In this document: positions 50,272-63,189 of the stretch, piece by piece | How the letters are laid out: every line of letters starts with the position of its first letter | Numbering within the stretch: position 1 is the stretch's first letter | Program-made: the position numbers and the translations under genes | Assembly: GCA_034509735.1 (NCBI GenBank) | Contig: JACGWO010000012.1 | Span: 22,411,188 to 22,475,187, forward strand | Reading direction: 5' to 3' | Length of the DNA: 64,000 nt | Origin: Sesamum alatum | Taxonomy: Eukaryota > Streptophyta > Magnoliopsida > Lamiales > Pedaliaceae | The notes under the pieces: generated by a model | What the model saw: only the letters and a program-made list of their open reading frames with translations | Database searches by the model: none | What the model was told of the DNA's origin: nothing

Positions 50272-50500
50272 AAACTAATTGGGTAAATTACAATGGACAT
50301 TCGCGAAATTTGTCATAATTATAAATACTCCTGAAAATATCAGTCGTCTAACAAATACCCCTTACATAGACTGTCACGAGACGAATATTTGTTAGATGAC
50401 TGCTAATTTGATGAGGTATTTGCAATTTTTAAACAACAAGCGAATATTTATAATTACGACAAATTTCATTTGGACCCATTGTAATTTGCCCAAACTAATA
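50272..50500. mobile_element. Short 211 bp MITE of the 'GGTAAATTAC' family
   Basis: The body is 50281-50491. The left end is GGGTAAATTACAATGGACAT and the right end, reversed, GGGCAAATTACAATGGGTCC. It is flanked by AAACTAAT on both sides (8 exact bases; the ninth differs). It is half the length of the other copies. Confidence 0.75.
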
Positions 50501-50632
50501 AAAGACCATAATAATCATGTCAAGGGGGTAAGTTCCTACCCGAACAAAGTTTGGTGGAATCGAATCAATCACATGACAGATGCAATTATCATGTGATTGG
50601 CCGTTGTCTTTGTATGTACACTAGTTACATAT

Positions 50633-51098
50633 TAACTATAATGGTAAATTACAATCACCTCCTCTGAGATTTGATATAATTACAAATATTTCCTCATTGT
50701 ATGAAAAATTACAATTACCCCCTAACTTTAACGTCCGCCTAACAATGAGCCCATTGCGTTAGGTCTCCATCCAAATTTTGTAATAAACTATCCAAAATGC
50801 CCTTTTGGATTATAACTTATAATTTTATATGTTTTTTAAAATATTTTTATATGTCAATATTCCCTATGAATTATTTATTTTATCCACCCTCAAATTTTTT
50901 TATATTTTCCAAACGCTTTTTTTCAAAAACATAAAAAATTCAGCAAGGGTAAAGTAGTATTTTTCACATATCCATCTAGGGACTACATAATTCTTTTCAA
51001 TTTGAGGGGAGTATTTGTAATTTTTCAAACAACAAGAGAGTATTTGTAATTATACCAAATCTGAGGAGAAATAACTGTAACTTACCCTAACTACAATG
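50633..51098. mobile_element. MITE of the 'GGTAAATTAC' family upstream of the fasciclin gene
   Basis: The body is 50644-51087 (444 bp). The flanks are TAACTATAATG (50633-50643) and TAACTACAATG (51088-51098), 10 of 11 identical. The interior matches the 29724 copy ('ACTTTAACGTCCGCCTAACA', 'AAAATGCCCTTTTGGATTAT'). It lies about 400 bp before the fasciclin start codon, so it may affect that promoter. Confidence 0.85.
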
Positions 51099-51499
51099 AT
51101 TCTTTAAATTTGACCAAATTTAGTCCGAACTAGAATTTCCCGTCACAAGCTGGCCAGCCAAGATCTTGGTCATATGACTACAGTTTCTGCAGCACTACAA
51201 CAGTGACCATTTTCCTTAATCCTTGGAGAAGTTTCTCCTTAGTATTGTGAGAGAAGAGAAACAGAACCAGCATGTTTCCTTTCTGTCTTTAGCTCTTCTT
51301 CATCTATTCTCGGACAACAACCTATTTTTAAGAACCAATTATCCTAAGTTTTGCACCACCAGCACTTTCTCTCCAACCAACCAATTCCTCCAAACAAGGA
51401 GAATTACCCTTTCCTCCACTCATTTCTGCATGTATTAAATCATCCATCACCATCTTCTACTTTACACAACTCAAAACACATTTCTTAGTACTTTCAACC

Positions 51500-52524
51500 A
51501 TGATGGAAATGAGTGTAGTAAAGATCTCTATCTCTCTCTTCACTTTCTCTCTCCTATTCCACAATGCCATTGCCTTCAACATCACCCTAGTTCTCAGCCA
51601 GTATCCGGCCTTCTCCACCTTCAACAGCTACCTCTCTCAGACCAACCTGGCAGGCGATATCAACAGCCGCCAAACGATCACGATCCTCGCAGTCGAGAAC
51701 AACAACTTATCCCCGCTTTCTGGGAAGTCACCGAATGTCCTAAAGAACATTATGAGTGTGCATGTGATCCTAGATTACTATGATGTCCCCAAGATCCAGA
51801 AACTGTCGAACCAATCCACGATTGTCACCACGCTGTTCCAGACTACTGGTTTGGCCAAAGGGGAGCAGGGGTTTGTAAATATAACACATTTAAGCAGTGA
51901 TACTATTGGATTTGGATCAGCAATCCCGGGGTCGACGCTTGGTTCCAATCTCGTTAAGTCTGTTGTTTCACAGCCTTACAATTTTTCGGTGCTACAAGTG
52001 AGTAATGTGATTATACCTGATGGATTGACGGAGCATCGAATTCTAGCTCCTCAACGTCTCCATCACCGTCGTCTAGCGCTGGAGCGTCCACCGCGCCATC
52101 CATGGCACCGAGGGCGTCGATATCTCCGTCTACTGCCCCAGCAATCTCGAGAGGTGTTCCGACCGCCTTGATCTCCCCGTCATCTTCAAACGCCGGATCT
52201 CAGGCTCCTAGGACTGCTGCAACGCCAGGTTCAGCTCCTATCCCCAGTGCTGGACCAATTGCGAATGCACCAGTTACAGATGCTCCATTGGCGGGTGCAC
52301 CATCCGCAAACGCTCCTGCAGAGGGCGCACCAGCCGCAAATGCTCCAGCGGCAGATACGCCAGTGGCAAGTACTCCGGTGGCAACTACACCAGCGACAAA
52401 TGGTCCAGCAGCTGACTCACCACCGGCGGACAAATCTCAAAGTGCAGACAAAGCTCTCCACACTAGTCTTGCTTCTGTGCTTACAATTGTGTTCTCCATT
52501 CTTTGCCTTGCATCAAGAATCTGA
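51500..52524 (+). CDS. Fasciclin-like arabinogalactan protein (FLA14/FLA3-like), one frameshift
   Basis: Single exon, starting MMEMSVVKISISLF with a signal peptide (about residues 1-25, cut before FNITLVLS). One fasciclin domain follows (about 30-170), with RQTITILAVENNN (H1 region), VHVILDYYD (middle) and FNITHL-type N-glycosylation sites (FNIT, NQST, VNIT, YNFS). At about 52024 one base is missing: the frame shifts and would end at 52171. In the +1 frame a Ser/Pro/Ala arabinogalactan stretch (APAEGAPAANAPAADTP) continues to a hydrophobic GPI-type tail (SVLTIVFSILCLASRI) and TGA at 52522-52524. Such proteins sit at the plasma membrane and wall and carry arabinogalactan. The two frames make a normal FLA if the lesion is a sequencing error. 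Tail to tail with the ABC gene. Confidence 0.88.
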
Positions 52525-52870
52525 CACAGCAGTTAGTATCAAGTGTTCTCAACATTTGGATTTTTATTTTTATTTCCTTTAGATCAGTTTTAAGTTTTTA
52601 GATTTTCCGTTATGTCGATATGCAGCCCTCAACCAGAGGGTTGGACAGGGCTGTGTAGATTGTTTCTTTGGTGCTACTGACAATAATTTAATTTCTCTCA
52701 ACAGTGAGTTTCTATCTTTTGTCTTGTTTATATTCATGTTGGAAAAATGGATGCATGCAAGAGACAGTCAACAGATAATCCAAAGTTTTTCATAAGCTTA
52801 TAGTTAACAGCCGGTTGTGAGCATATCGGAAGTACAAATAAACACTATATACGCAGCAGTAGAGAAACGA
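52525..52870. other. Short gap between two convergent genes
   Basis: 346 bp holding both 3'UTRs; nothing else is seen. Confidence 0.5.
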
Positions 52871-54676
52871 TCAAGAGCTAAGCTCCAGAAACCTTTGTGC
52901 CGTAGGATGCTTAGCCTCGGAGAGCTGATCAGGTTTCAGAATTTCAACAATCTCCCCATCAACAAGAAGGCACACCACATCGGCAATCCTCTGTATTTGT
53001 TTGATGCTGTGAGAGACCATAACTATAGTCATTTCCCGATCTTTCTTCAGCTTCACCAGAACGTCTTCTATGTTCTGGGTTGATATTGGATCCAATGCAC
53101 TTGTTGGCTCATCAAGCAGCAAAACCTTCATGCAAAAGGGATATGAATATGAAAAAAACGGCAGAAGAATTTTGTCAAACACAATTATCTTGCCCAAACA
53201 GTTTAGGTTATAACAGTCTCATCAGCGTCACCTCCGGTTCATTAGCCAACGTTCTTGCCAGAGCAACCCTTTGAGCTTGACCAACAGATAACTCTCCACC
53301 AGACTTGCTGTCGAGAGATGGTTCGAGATCTGCAAGAGCCAGTAAATTGTGGACCTCATTGTCACTTAGTTTCTTCCCTCTTAATTGGGGTCCGTATCGC
53401 ACGTTATCTGCAACAGTTCCTGCAATGCATGAAAAACGAGAATAATCAACAAAAGCCCGTTCGATAAAGACCAAGCAAGTTATACAACCTTCTGACCAAC
53501 ATATGAATTTCACTGTCAATAACCATACATCAAAACTACCAGCACCAAATCTTCAAGCATAAAGAGCAAAAAATTTGCAAAAGGGCCTAGTTCTCAGAAG
53601 CTGAGAAGCGAACCATCTACAAAAAGTTCAGAAATACGACACGACCTTCCACCGTTCTGCTTACGGTTCATCAAAACCTCAATTATGTCTCGTTATGATT
53701 ACTTCCTCATGCACTTCAGCCGATGCTCTTGAACAATAGCAAAGTCCTCCTTCTTTGCAATATCAAACCGTCTAAGCCATCAAGACGGTCTTCCCTCACT
53801 TTACTAACCCTCCTCCCCCTTCTCAGCCCCATTCCCCACACCCCAAGAACACACAGATTGGATTGGATTTTCTGTTGCAATTCCTATTGCATCTTATATT
53901 CCATTTTACATATTCGGGTCGCCTGTACAAAGATCACGTCATCAATTTCATCTAAAGAAAGTTTTTATATACATGGCGTGTATATGTGAATCAAATAGAC
54001 AATGAAACACGAACTGCAATAGAAATTCCAATCGGAAGAACGGGGAAGGCATACAAAATCATTGAGCTCTAGCCATTACCATAACTAGTTATTAACATAT
54101 GCAAATCCCTTCTCATTTAAAACCAAACACATAAACAAAGCAGCAAAACCACAGTATTCTCCCAATTTACAATCATCTTTACCTTCAAACATAGCCGGAA
54201 GCTGGAACAGCATACCGACTCTCCGCCGAAGATGAAGAACATCAAGCTGACAGATATCCACACCATCAAGAAACACAGTAGCAGAGGCAGGCTCCCACAA
54301 CCGATTAAGGGCCCGAAGAAACGTCGATTTCCCGCTCCCACTCGGCCCGATCACCCCCACAATCACTCCTCTCGGGATGTCCAAGCTGATTCTGTTCAGT
54401 ATCCGGACATCCTTGTCGGAAACCTTCGTCAGATGCCTCACCTCCATCTTCATATCAGGCGAGTGCCCATTTTCCGCCGCCAGCAAATGATCTTCTCCTC
54501 CCTCTACTAGAAAAACCCACACATCCATTCAAAAACAATTTCAAGAAACCATAAACAGTCCCTTTCAAACTTACATTGATAATGATTAGAAATTACTAAG
54601 TTTACACAAAAGGGGTTGCATGATTTTGCTCAAAGAATTGAAAAAACTTAAGAGGGATACCTTCAAAAGCTTCCAT
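52871..54676 (-). CDS. ABCI17: ABC transporter nucleotide-binding protein (ABCI17/STAR1-type)
   Basis: Four exons on the - strand: 54661-54676, 54183-54506, 53232-53419 and 52871-53125, giving 260 residues and an intact frame. It is a soluble ABC ATPase half: Walker [10 protein letters not shown] (59-67), Q-loop near 105, signature LSVGQ (157-161, where many ABC proteins have LSGGQ), Walker B LLLDE (178-182) with the D-loop SALD after it, and H-loop His215. In rice and Arabidopsis the STAR1 protein pairs with the membrane protein STAR2/ALS3 and is needed for aluminium tolerance. That role is known for the family, not shown here. The first exon is only 16 bases (MEAFE + 1). The acceptor of exon 2 (CTAGTAG) allows two starts three bases apart, changing one Val. 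No transmembrane segments. Confidence 0.93.
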
Positions 54677-55070
54677 GGCAAGAACTGAAAGCTCCCAGAA
54701 GGAATGTTAGTAACGCAATGCGATAAAGAAATGATTTTTTTGTTCTTCCAGTTTTTATAGAGGTTTATTGAGGGAAAGAGTAGAATGAAGAAACCTTCCT
54801 CAGGTAAATCGAGTGGGCTTGGAGCAAGAACTTGACGGTATTTTCAAAGGGTAGCTATCATATTCATACATACCACAAGTTGATCTCAGTATTCGTGATT
54901 CTCTTATCAGAAAAGAAAACTTACCATGCACTGTTTCAATCTTTTCCTTTCCAAGAAAACCATCACTGTCGTGTCGCTTTTGAGTTAGTGACAAGTTTCG
55001 CCTACGAAGTCAAAAACTAAGTTGAATCACGAGCGTCCGGAAATTCTTATTCGAATTGTGTTTGACCAAA
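54677..55070. other. Promoter side of the ABC gene
   Basis: AT-rich with no further gene. It should hold the promoter and leader of the - strand ABC gene. Confidence 0.35.
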
Positions 55071-55913
55071 TTAAATTAAGAGATAATAGCAGTTTCCTTA
55101 TTTGAAACTTGGTATAATTACACGTATTATCGTTATTTTTATTTTCATTCAATATATAAATTATTTAATAAATAAAATTGATACAATTTACTGATATCAT
55201 CAAAAAAATTGAATGAAAATTCATTTTTGACTTTGGTTAAATTATTACAAGTCAAATAAATATATATTTTTATCAAACTACCCTTATACATTTCACATAC
55301 TTACGTACGTGAGTTGTTCTTATAATTAAATTAAATCATAAGAGTAAATAGTATAATATATTTAATATGTTTAAAGTATTATTATATAGAATAACTATTA
55401 ATTACTAAATAATTTAGATCGGTCAAAATAAATTTAACTCTTAATATATATATATACTATTTTTTTATATTAAAATATTTATACACTACAAAACTATATA
55501 TATAAACTATATTATGTAATTTAACTAAATATTCTAGAGAATATATATTCTGATAACTCAATCGTACAAACATATCACTATGATAAAATAAATATAGTAT
55601 TTACATCCTTTGTAATATTTTAATAATAGCAAAAAAAAATTCCTGCAATTTTGTCTTTTTAGTCTAAAGTGTTTGTTCATTTCCACACATATAAGGCGCC
55701 AATTTTGTCTTTTTAGTCTTTCAAATTTTTATGTTCTCTTTTAGCTTTTGTAGCCATATATTATGGGTAGAAAGGCAAATTGATTACCTTGTTAGGGTGT
55801 CTTGACATCTTTTATAACTAGGAATACTATGTGTAATTTGTCAAATCACAGGAGATTTACGTGTAATTACACCAAACCTCGAGAGAGGGGAGTGTAATTA
55901 TCCCTTAAATTAA
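55071..55913. mobile_element. 825 bp long-TIR element with 9 bp duplication
   Basis: The body is 55080-55904 between exact TTAAATTAA repeats (55071-55079 and 55905-55913). The left arm has GAGATAATAGC then ACTTGGTATAATTACACGTA. The right arm, reversed, has GGGATAATTACACTCCCCTC then GTTTGGTGTAATTACACGTA. The arms are short and decayed; the middle is AT-rich without genes. A distant relative of the 'GGTAAATTAC' MITEs by arm wording. Confidence 0.65.
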
Positions 55914-56379
55914 TTATGCGATATACTTATCATGTAATTTGATTACTTTTTTTGTTTTATACACGAAAGTATATTATGCTTGTCATTTAATTAGTTCAAA
56001 TCTGATTCGAACTAAAATTTTCGGTCGATATCCTGTTTTAAGTTTGGATGGTAGGTGTGACACTCAAATATGTATGAATAATTAATTTAAAATGTAAAAA
56101 ACATAATTATTAGTTTAATAATATACATATTTTAATTATTATATAAGAATGAGAAAAAAAGAGATAAATTTGGAGGTTAAGCAATGACAGAAATATGAAA
56201 AATTATGGATGATTCCAAAAACTTAAGCAAAAAGTGATAAGTTGGTGTAATATAAAAGAGTTTAATTGTTCTTGAAATTACAACATTTTCCTTTCAAGCT
56301 TCTACACTACAAATTTGACACGATCAAATATAAAATTATCGACTTATCCTGCTTAAATAATAAAATAATAGAAAATAAG

Positions 56380-56896
56380 AATAATTTAGGGTTAATTACA
56401 CTTACACCCCCTCTGAGAATGTATAATTACACTCTCCCCCAAAAAAATTTTGAAATTACACTTACACCCCCTCCGAAAATTCTCTGTTTACACCTGACCC
56501 CCATCCGTTAGAGTTTGGACGAAAAATATTCACGTCAACAAAAATAATTACACAAATTTTTAATTTTTCCCATCATTTAACATTCTCATGTATATTTTTG
56601 TACTTATAAGAGGATAAGTGTAACGTATATGTATGGAGTGAGGCCAATATTATTATATTTTTTCCTTATAAGCACAAAATTATTGCACGAGAATATTAAA
56701 TGAGAGGTAAAATTAAAAATTTATGTAATTATTTTTGTTGAAATGAACATTTTCCGCCCAAACTTTAACGAATGGAGGTCAGGTGTAAACAAAGAATTTT
56801 TAGAGGGGGTGTAAATGTAATTTCAAAACTTCTTTGGGGAAAAGTGTAATTATGCATTTTCAGAGGGGGTCGAAATGTAATTAACCCAATAATTTA
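56380..56896. mobile_element. 499 bp MITE with 9 bp duplication
   Basis: The body is 56389-56887 between exact AATAATTTA repeats (56380-56388 and 56888-56896). The TIRs are GGGTTAATTACACTTACACC and, on the right reversed, GGGTTAATTACATTTCGACC, and the arms run about 150-200 bp with 'CCCCCTCTGA' and 'GTTTACACCTGACCCCCATC' blocks facing their inverse. Non-autonomous Mutator-like style. Confidence 0.85.
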
Positions 56897-58881
56897 TTAT
56901 AATGATGATCTTCCAATAAAACTATTATAAACATATGAGGTATAACAAATTTATGCCTAATCTCTAAAAAAGGGTAATTAATAAAGTTCGAATATGTGAA
57001 GATATACTGTTTTTAGATATTGCATATAGGAATATGTTTTATAAACAATGGATGAGAATTATTTAATATTTTGTATTCTAACTTATTTTATATGTTAAAC
57101 TATAACTTAACATATGTTTGTTATTGCAGAGTTCAAAGTAAACAATATTTTGTTGCGTCACGTTGTGAATATTACTTAAAATTAAAAATAGTATTTAAAA
57201 AGTTAAAATGAATACATAATCGAGTGCTAATAAATTATGGACTAGTCTAATTTCAGCTACATTGTACTCTGTAGATTAACACTATCGTAAGATGGAATAT
57301 AATACGAGATTAAAAAAAAAAGATAATACAAGGTTAAGTTATTTATAATTCAATGACATAATACAAATATAAATTTTGATTCATCATACAAAAATGATAA
57401 TTGAAAATATAACGTCAAAAATTTTGGAATTAAAATTAATATGATATGATTGACGAGAGTACTTGAAATATAGAAGTATGATTTATTGGAAGAATACTTC
57501 TTTTTTAACTACAAAATAATGTGATTTGTGTTAGTCGTACAAGAAATAGAAGTATTCAACTTGAGGCTTCCGCTATATATATATATATATATATATATAA
57601 GAATATTTGTGTTTGGTGATTTGTTTTATGGATTGTAAAACAAAGTTTGGAGAATTTAATCTATAAATAATGTTTCTCCAAAAGTTTAGAGTTTCTTTTG
57701 ATTTTGACGGGTACGTTGAATTGGACAAAAATCAAACAAATGAAGTCTTATTTTTTGAAATTTATAATGTCCACGGTGATTTGGTACTAAGCCACCATCT
57801 GGTCTGGCTTTTGGCTCAGCAGTTTAAATTTGCATTTCGATTGCAAACATAATTTTTGAGTTGTTTGTTTTCTCTTTCACTGATCACATTTTAGATTCCA
57901 TCCAAATCACATTTTTTCAAAAAGCTAAAATTTACAAGCTAAACTTTGCACTTTTCATTGAAAAAGTATAGTTATATAGTTTAAAGACGAACTTAAACTC
58001 AATTAATATGGGTTATTTATAAGGTTTTGAGAACCATAAGGGGTATACAATTGTCCTCAAAGAGGTCGAAGTATTTAAACTGTACGCAGAAATAGCACAC
58101 AGTTTGTCGTTTTTATGAGAGCTTTGTGAAATGAGCGAATTAGTGCTCATATAAGTGATGTTCGTGCATTTCGTTTCTTTAATTTCATATAATCTTTCTT
58201 ACTTGTTTATTTATTATAATAATCGAGCTTGTGAATAAATTAAATTCAGATTGTCGAATAATATAGTTCGATTTTTTCTTTAATTCTATGTATATGTGAT
58301 TGAGCATATAATTAATGCATAGAAAATTAATTTATTGTTCATAGTTTAAATGTATCAGAAACATTCAATTTTGAAGCAATTTGGCATGAAGTATAGACGT
58401 AAACTTTTCTTTATCTTCTTGAAACAAAACTCAGTTCCCCAATTTATTTAAATAATACGTAAATTTATATTATATTATTTTGTGAGTCTTAGAACTTTGT
58501 AATTGTGCAAGTAATTTTTCTTAAAAGTATGTATACAACATAATTTATTTAAACTCTCTCATACAAAATTGATGATCTAGATCTTTCAACAAATAATAAA
58601 TCACGAATTATTAACAAATTTGTCAACCCTCATATAGAACACATAATAAAAATAATATACATTTTGCTACTCAAGAAGACAGTACCCTTGAACAAAATAA
58701 AAGCTAGCTTACATAAAACTTCGACAATTTGACCACTTTAAACTATAAATGATTTAGTTTGAAGTTTAGAACTTTTAACACATATTTATGGTTTTAAACA
58801 TTTTAAAATATGCTTATTAGTTTATACAGTAAAAAAACTTCGGATTTGTTTATGAGATTAATTAGCTTATTGTTATATATT
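56897..58881. other. AT-rich intergenic stretch with a (TA)n microsatellite
   Basis: I see no gene. A (TA)n run lies at 57574-57599. A short open frame at 57670-57852 has no recognisable domain. Confidence 0.4.
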
Positions 58882-59331
58882 AGGCACTACAAGAAAATAT
58901 GATATTAATGACAAAATATCAAATGACAATTTAAAAGTTATCACTAAAAATATGTATTAAGTGACAATATATTTTTCAACTTGTCACTATATAATTGTTA
59001 GCGACAAAAATTGTGTATAAAATTGTCACTAAATACAATTAGTGACACATCTATAGTGACAACTTAGTGACAACACGATATAGTGATAACAATTATTTAT
59101 TGTCACTAGGTTGTCACTATACATGAATGACTAATTGTATTTAGTGACAACTTTGTACACATTTTTTTGTTATTAATAACAACTTTTACAAAATAATAGT
59201 AATTATTAAAATCATAAAATTCATTATTGTGACAAAAGAAACATTCGTGTCACTATATATATAATTAGTGACAATATTAAAATTGTTACTTGATTTTTTT
59301 GTCGCTAATCTTCTAGTTTCTTGTAGTGAGG
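58882..59331. mobile_element. CACTA-type MITE with 3 bp duplication
   Basis: The body is 58885-59328 (444 bp), starting CACTACAAGAAA and ending TTTCTTGTAGTG, exact inverted termini of the CACTA (En/Spm) superfamily. AGG flanks both ends (58882-58884 and 59329-59331), the 3 bp duplication expected. The inside holds many short GTGACAA/TTGTCAC words in both orientations, like CACTA subterminal repeats. No transposase, so non-autonomous. Confidence 0.92.
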
Positions 59332-60835
59332 ATAAAGACTTTACTTGATGTGTATAGACATTATATATATATATATATATATATGTAATTCTCCATTCCA
59401 TTTATTTTCTTTTCTTCAACTATTATTGGAAGCGTGTGTTTCGGTGAAATAAATCAATCATATTGATGGAGGAAAAAATAAACCTAGACTAGGAAAGGTT
59501 GACACTATCCAAAAATGGTATATAATTTATGTAAAAAGTATTTTCCATTATTATGTGATTAAGTGTCTATAGTAAGTAGCATTATTGTCTCTAATGTATA
59601 AAATCTAGAAATTAGTTCAGGTTCAAGAGGATAATGTATGAAGCCTAGAAAGGAGTCTAGATTCAAAGAGACAATGGAGCACAATTCAAGCCCATTATCA
59701 GTGCAACAATGAATGACACGCCGCTATATAAACTTTACCAAGAGGAGGAAAAATGAGACACATATATTATAATGTAATTAATTATATAATATTTTAGTAA
59801 TCGCACCCCGATTATTTTTTGTACCATCACATATCAACATATATAACTCTTTGTGTATTTTACATGGTAAAAGTTAGTCTTAGTCTTATATTTGAGTTAA
59901 TATATAACAAATTAACATTATATATCAGAACTATCCCAAATGTGTAATTTTTGCTGGTGTTTTAATATTTTAAATAATGTGTAAATTAACACGGGAGAAA
60001 GCTTGCTCTCCCCCTAATTCTAAAATAATCAGAATATATTTACAATTTCATTGCCGTGGTAAATTAATATGTACATATTTATGTCGGATTAAAAAGGAAA
60101 TGAACATCTATATCCGAGGATCTTTACTAGGGTAATATAGTATTGGTGTTGAAGATTCTAATTATTAAGTTTTCGTAAATCATTTAGATAATATTCATAT
60201 ACAGATTGAGATTTTTCACCAACTCTCTTTAGATAAATCGAATTAAGTCATAAGTGAACTTGCACAAGTTAAGATTTATTACATGATAAGACAGAAACAT
60301 GAAGATCATATGAACGTGTTGCTGATAGAAAAGATTGACAATCTAACTGAACTATATTCTTATATGTATTATTATTACATTGGAAAATTTCTCAATATGT
60401 AATTAATGTTTAAGTGTATGTCATAAAAGTCAAGATATATGTAACTGAGCAAATGCATACTTTTCAAGAACTTGTTTGTATATTTTATTTGATGAGTACG
60501 TGGATAACTTTCATTATATTAATTATCAATTTCGATTATTATTGAGAGATTTTAATTTTATTTAAGATGGTTTGTGAATGTTGTGGCTACATTTGCTATT
60601 AACATCGAGTAGGTTATTACAAAAGATTCTAAAAACATTTCGGAGCACGGGAAATACTTTAAGATTTGCACTAATTGTACATTTAAATTAGATACCAATT
60701 CTACTATAATAAGAAATAAACATGCATAAACAAATACTTTATTTTATTTTACTTAACAAAATGGTGAAATTAAATTAAAATTTATAAAGATCTTATCTAT
60801 CTATATGAAGAAAAAAGTTAGTTGAAAAAATGAAG
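59332..60835. other. AT-rich intergenic stretch
   Basis: A (TA)n run lies at about 59361-59384. I see no gene or clear element. Confidence 0.4.
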
Positions 60836-61400
60836 AGTGATCTGGGGATATATACATGGCATACCCAGGATATCTTCAAGCGCATATTAAACACCCAGTT
60901 GGGAGACCTCCTCGAGAAGGGCTCCAGATGGCCCCCCAGTAGGGGTGCCTTAACTCAAGGTCATCGTAGAGATATTGTAGAAGATTTGCTAAGTCTGGAT
61001 GGATCGAAGAGAACTTCATATTCAGAGAGAAGGACAATCGTTTCTTCACTATCATTGTACCGACCACTTTTGGCAAAACTTTTGTCCGCCTGGACCACAA
61101 CTGTTACAGTTACTGAAAATATGTGCAGCTCATTGCACGTTCTTGATCTGATTATCGATCTAGGGTGCACATGTAATCATACAATCTGCCCTCATCTATT
61201 AATATATGCACTCCACCAATGAGTATAACTTTAGTCTCCCCAGCTATTACTCTTATAATTCTAGATACATTTGTCATACACTGAGTTGAGCGTTAGAGTA
61301 TCTATGAGAGATTCTCTGGTTTGGCCCTAATGCGGTCTTGTTTTGCAAGCCATGTATTGTTTATTGGGCACTCATTAAAGCATTGGGAGCAAGCATAATA
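60836..61400 (+). mobile_element. LTR remnant of a Tat-type Ty3/gypsy element
   Basis: GC-richer than its flanks. The last part (about 61270-61360) has ACTGAGTTGAGCGTTAGAG followed by CGGTCTTGTTTTGCAAGCC, the U5 arrangement also seen in weaker form in the LTR at 12770. A 130-codon frame (60830-61222) crosses it but has no domain and is explained as LTR sequence. Both ends are approximate and no internal region is attached. Confidence 0.5.
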
Positions 61401-63189
61401 TCTTTACCTTTACCATAATACCTGTAAACACTTACCTACATTTTGAGGTACAACAGAGAGAATTCGAAATTTGTACTTTAGAGGTTGATCTTTTTCTAGA
61501 GATACATAATATTTGTAAAGATTAAAAAGTTAGTATAAGAGTATAATTTATATATATAAACATGGATTATAAAAAAAAAGTGAGATATAACATATTTGGT
61601 TAGATTTCAAGAACCCTTTAGCGTTCTAAAATAGTGAATTCTATTTTTCGCGAAAAAGATTGTACAGTTAATAATTATCAATTGAATAGAAAATTTACCT
61701 AATACATAATGTTCTTAAGGTTTGATACTTTGCATGCCCATTTAGTTTATATATCATATTTATGAGTGATCATATCAAAATCGTAGCTAATATAGAAATA
61801 AAATGATCATGGTTCGCTATTCGCTATTTAAATTATTTTAGGAAAGAAATTTAAAATTCATCTTTAATTTTATATTACTTTGATAAGTTATTATGTACTA
61901 GACAAGCGTGTTCTTGCACAACTCGACTCATTAATTAGACCTACTTGTTTCCCGAATCCTGATTCCTATTATCCTTGTTCTTACAGGTGAACATAGGACT
62001 AAGGAGTATAACAAGTGATTATACTTGACGAACTTTTAAGGGATTCTACGAGCAGGAGAAATTAAAAATAAGTTTTATTCTGTATAAATTGGCGTAAATA
62101 CAAATAGTACACAAATGGCAAAAGTAAACGATCAAGATATGATCGGACTTATAATGTTGAAGTATTTGACATTTTTTAGAATAATAATATCAAAATTTTA
62201 GTCTAACTTTAATTTTTGAGATAACAAAGCTTAAGCCTATATATCCAGCAGTCAAACATTTCATGCATCTTTCTGCATTTATTGTTGTGAATAAATAACC
62301 ACCAGTTCGTCGGACACGAACAATATCTTCTGTAGTGAAGTTTGGTAAGTGGTTAACGATTAATGTAATAAACAACAAATACACTGCAATCCCAACTACC
62401 ATGGAAACCGAAAAGGTTTTACAAGTATGCCCATTTCAATTAACTTATTCTCGATCAGGGATCCCAACAACCAGCAAATGTCTAGTGAGCTTGCATGTGA
62501 CGTAATCTTACTTCATTTAAAATGACGAAATAATCATAAAAAGATTAAAAAATGCATATAAAGAATCCAATATAGTGAATTTGTGAAAAATATTGAATCA
62601 TGTAAGGACCAAACATCGAAGTTCTTGATCATTCACATGAGACTTCAAAATTTTAAGACGTGAATGTAATGGCATTGAATTGAAATATTTGGAGTTCGAT
62701 TGTAATACGTAATAATAATAACAAACAAAAAAAATATAATTACTTTTAAGCATTTTTATACAGACACTTAAAAATCCAGGAAGGTATTTTATGTTCACCA
62801 CCACAATGAATTTTGTTCTTCCCTCTCAAAATTTATGTGAAGAATCTTATTCTAACCAAGAAAACAAAAATTGAAAATAAAAAGAAAATTCATAAGTGTT
62901 ATTTTTCCACACTCCCAGTTAAGGAGAGTTATGTCTTGTCTTCAATTGTGAGCACGTCATCTGAACTAGCAAATAGGATGGCACGTAAACTCCACAGCCA
63001 GCGTAACGCGTGGAATGAAATAACCTTCTATATTCAGAAATTGATAATGCCAAACTGTTTTTCCCCCTGCCAGATCCAGATACAACATTCTCAACGCAAT
63101 GTACAACACAAAGTTGTCGTACTCCTTGCATCAGAAGTTGTACTTCCTAACGAAATTACACAAAAGCATTAGCTTTCTAATCAGACAGA
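61401..63189. other. AT-rich intergenic stretch
   Basis: I see no supported gene. Frames such as 62190-62402 (-) and 62919-63131 (-) have no recognisable domain. Confidence 0.35.

Noticed and set aside
52200..52433. - strand Ala/Gly-rich frame.
   Set aside because: Antisense of the Ala/Pro-rich arabinogalactan part.
60830..61222. Open frame of 130 codons.
   Set aside because: It coincides with an LTR-like region and shows no domain.
62190..62402. Hydrophobic 70-codon - strand frame.
   Set aside because: No family recognised, no splice partners and an AT-rich setting; could be chance.
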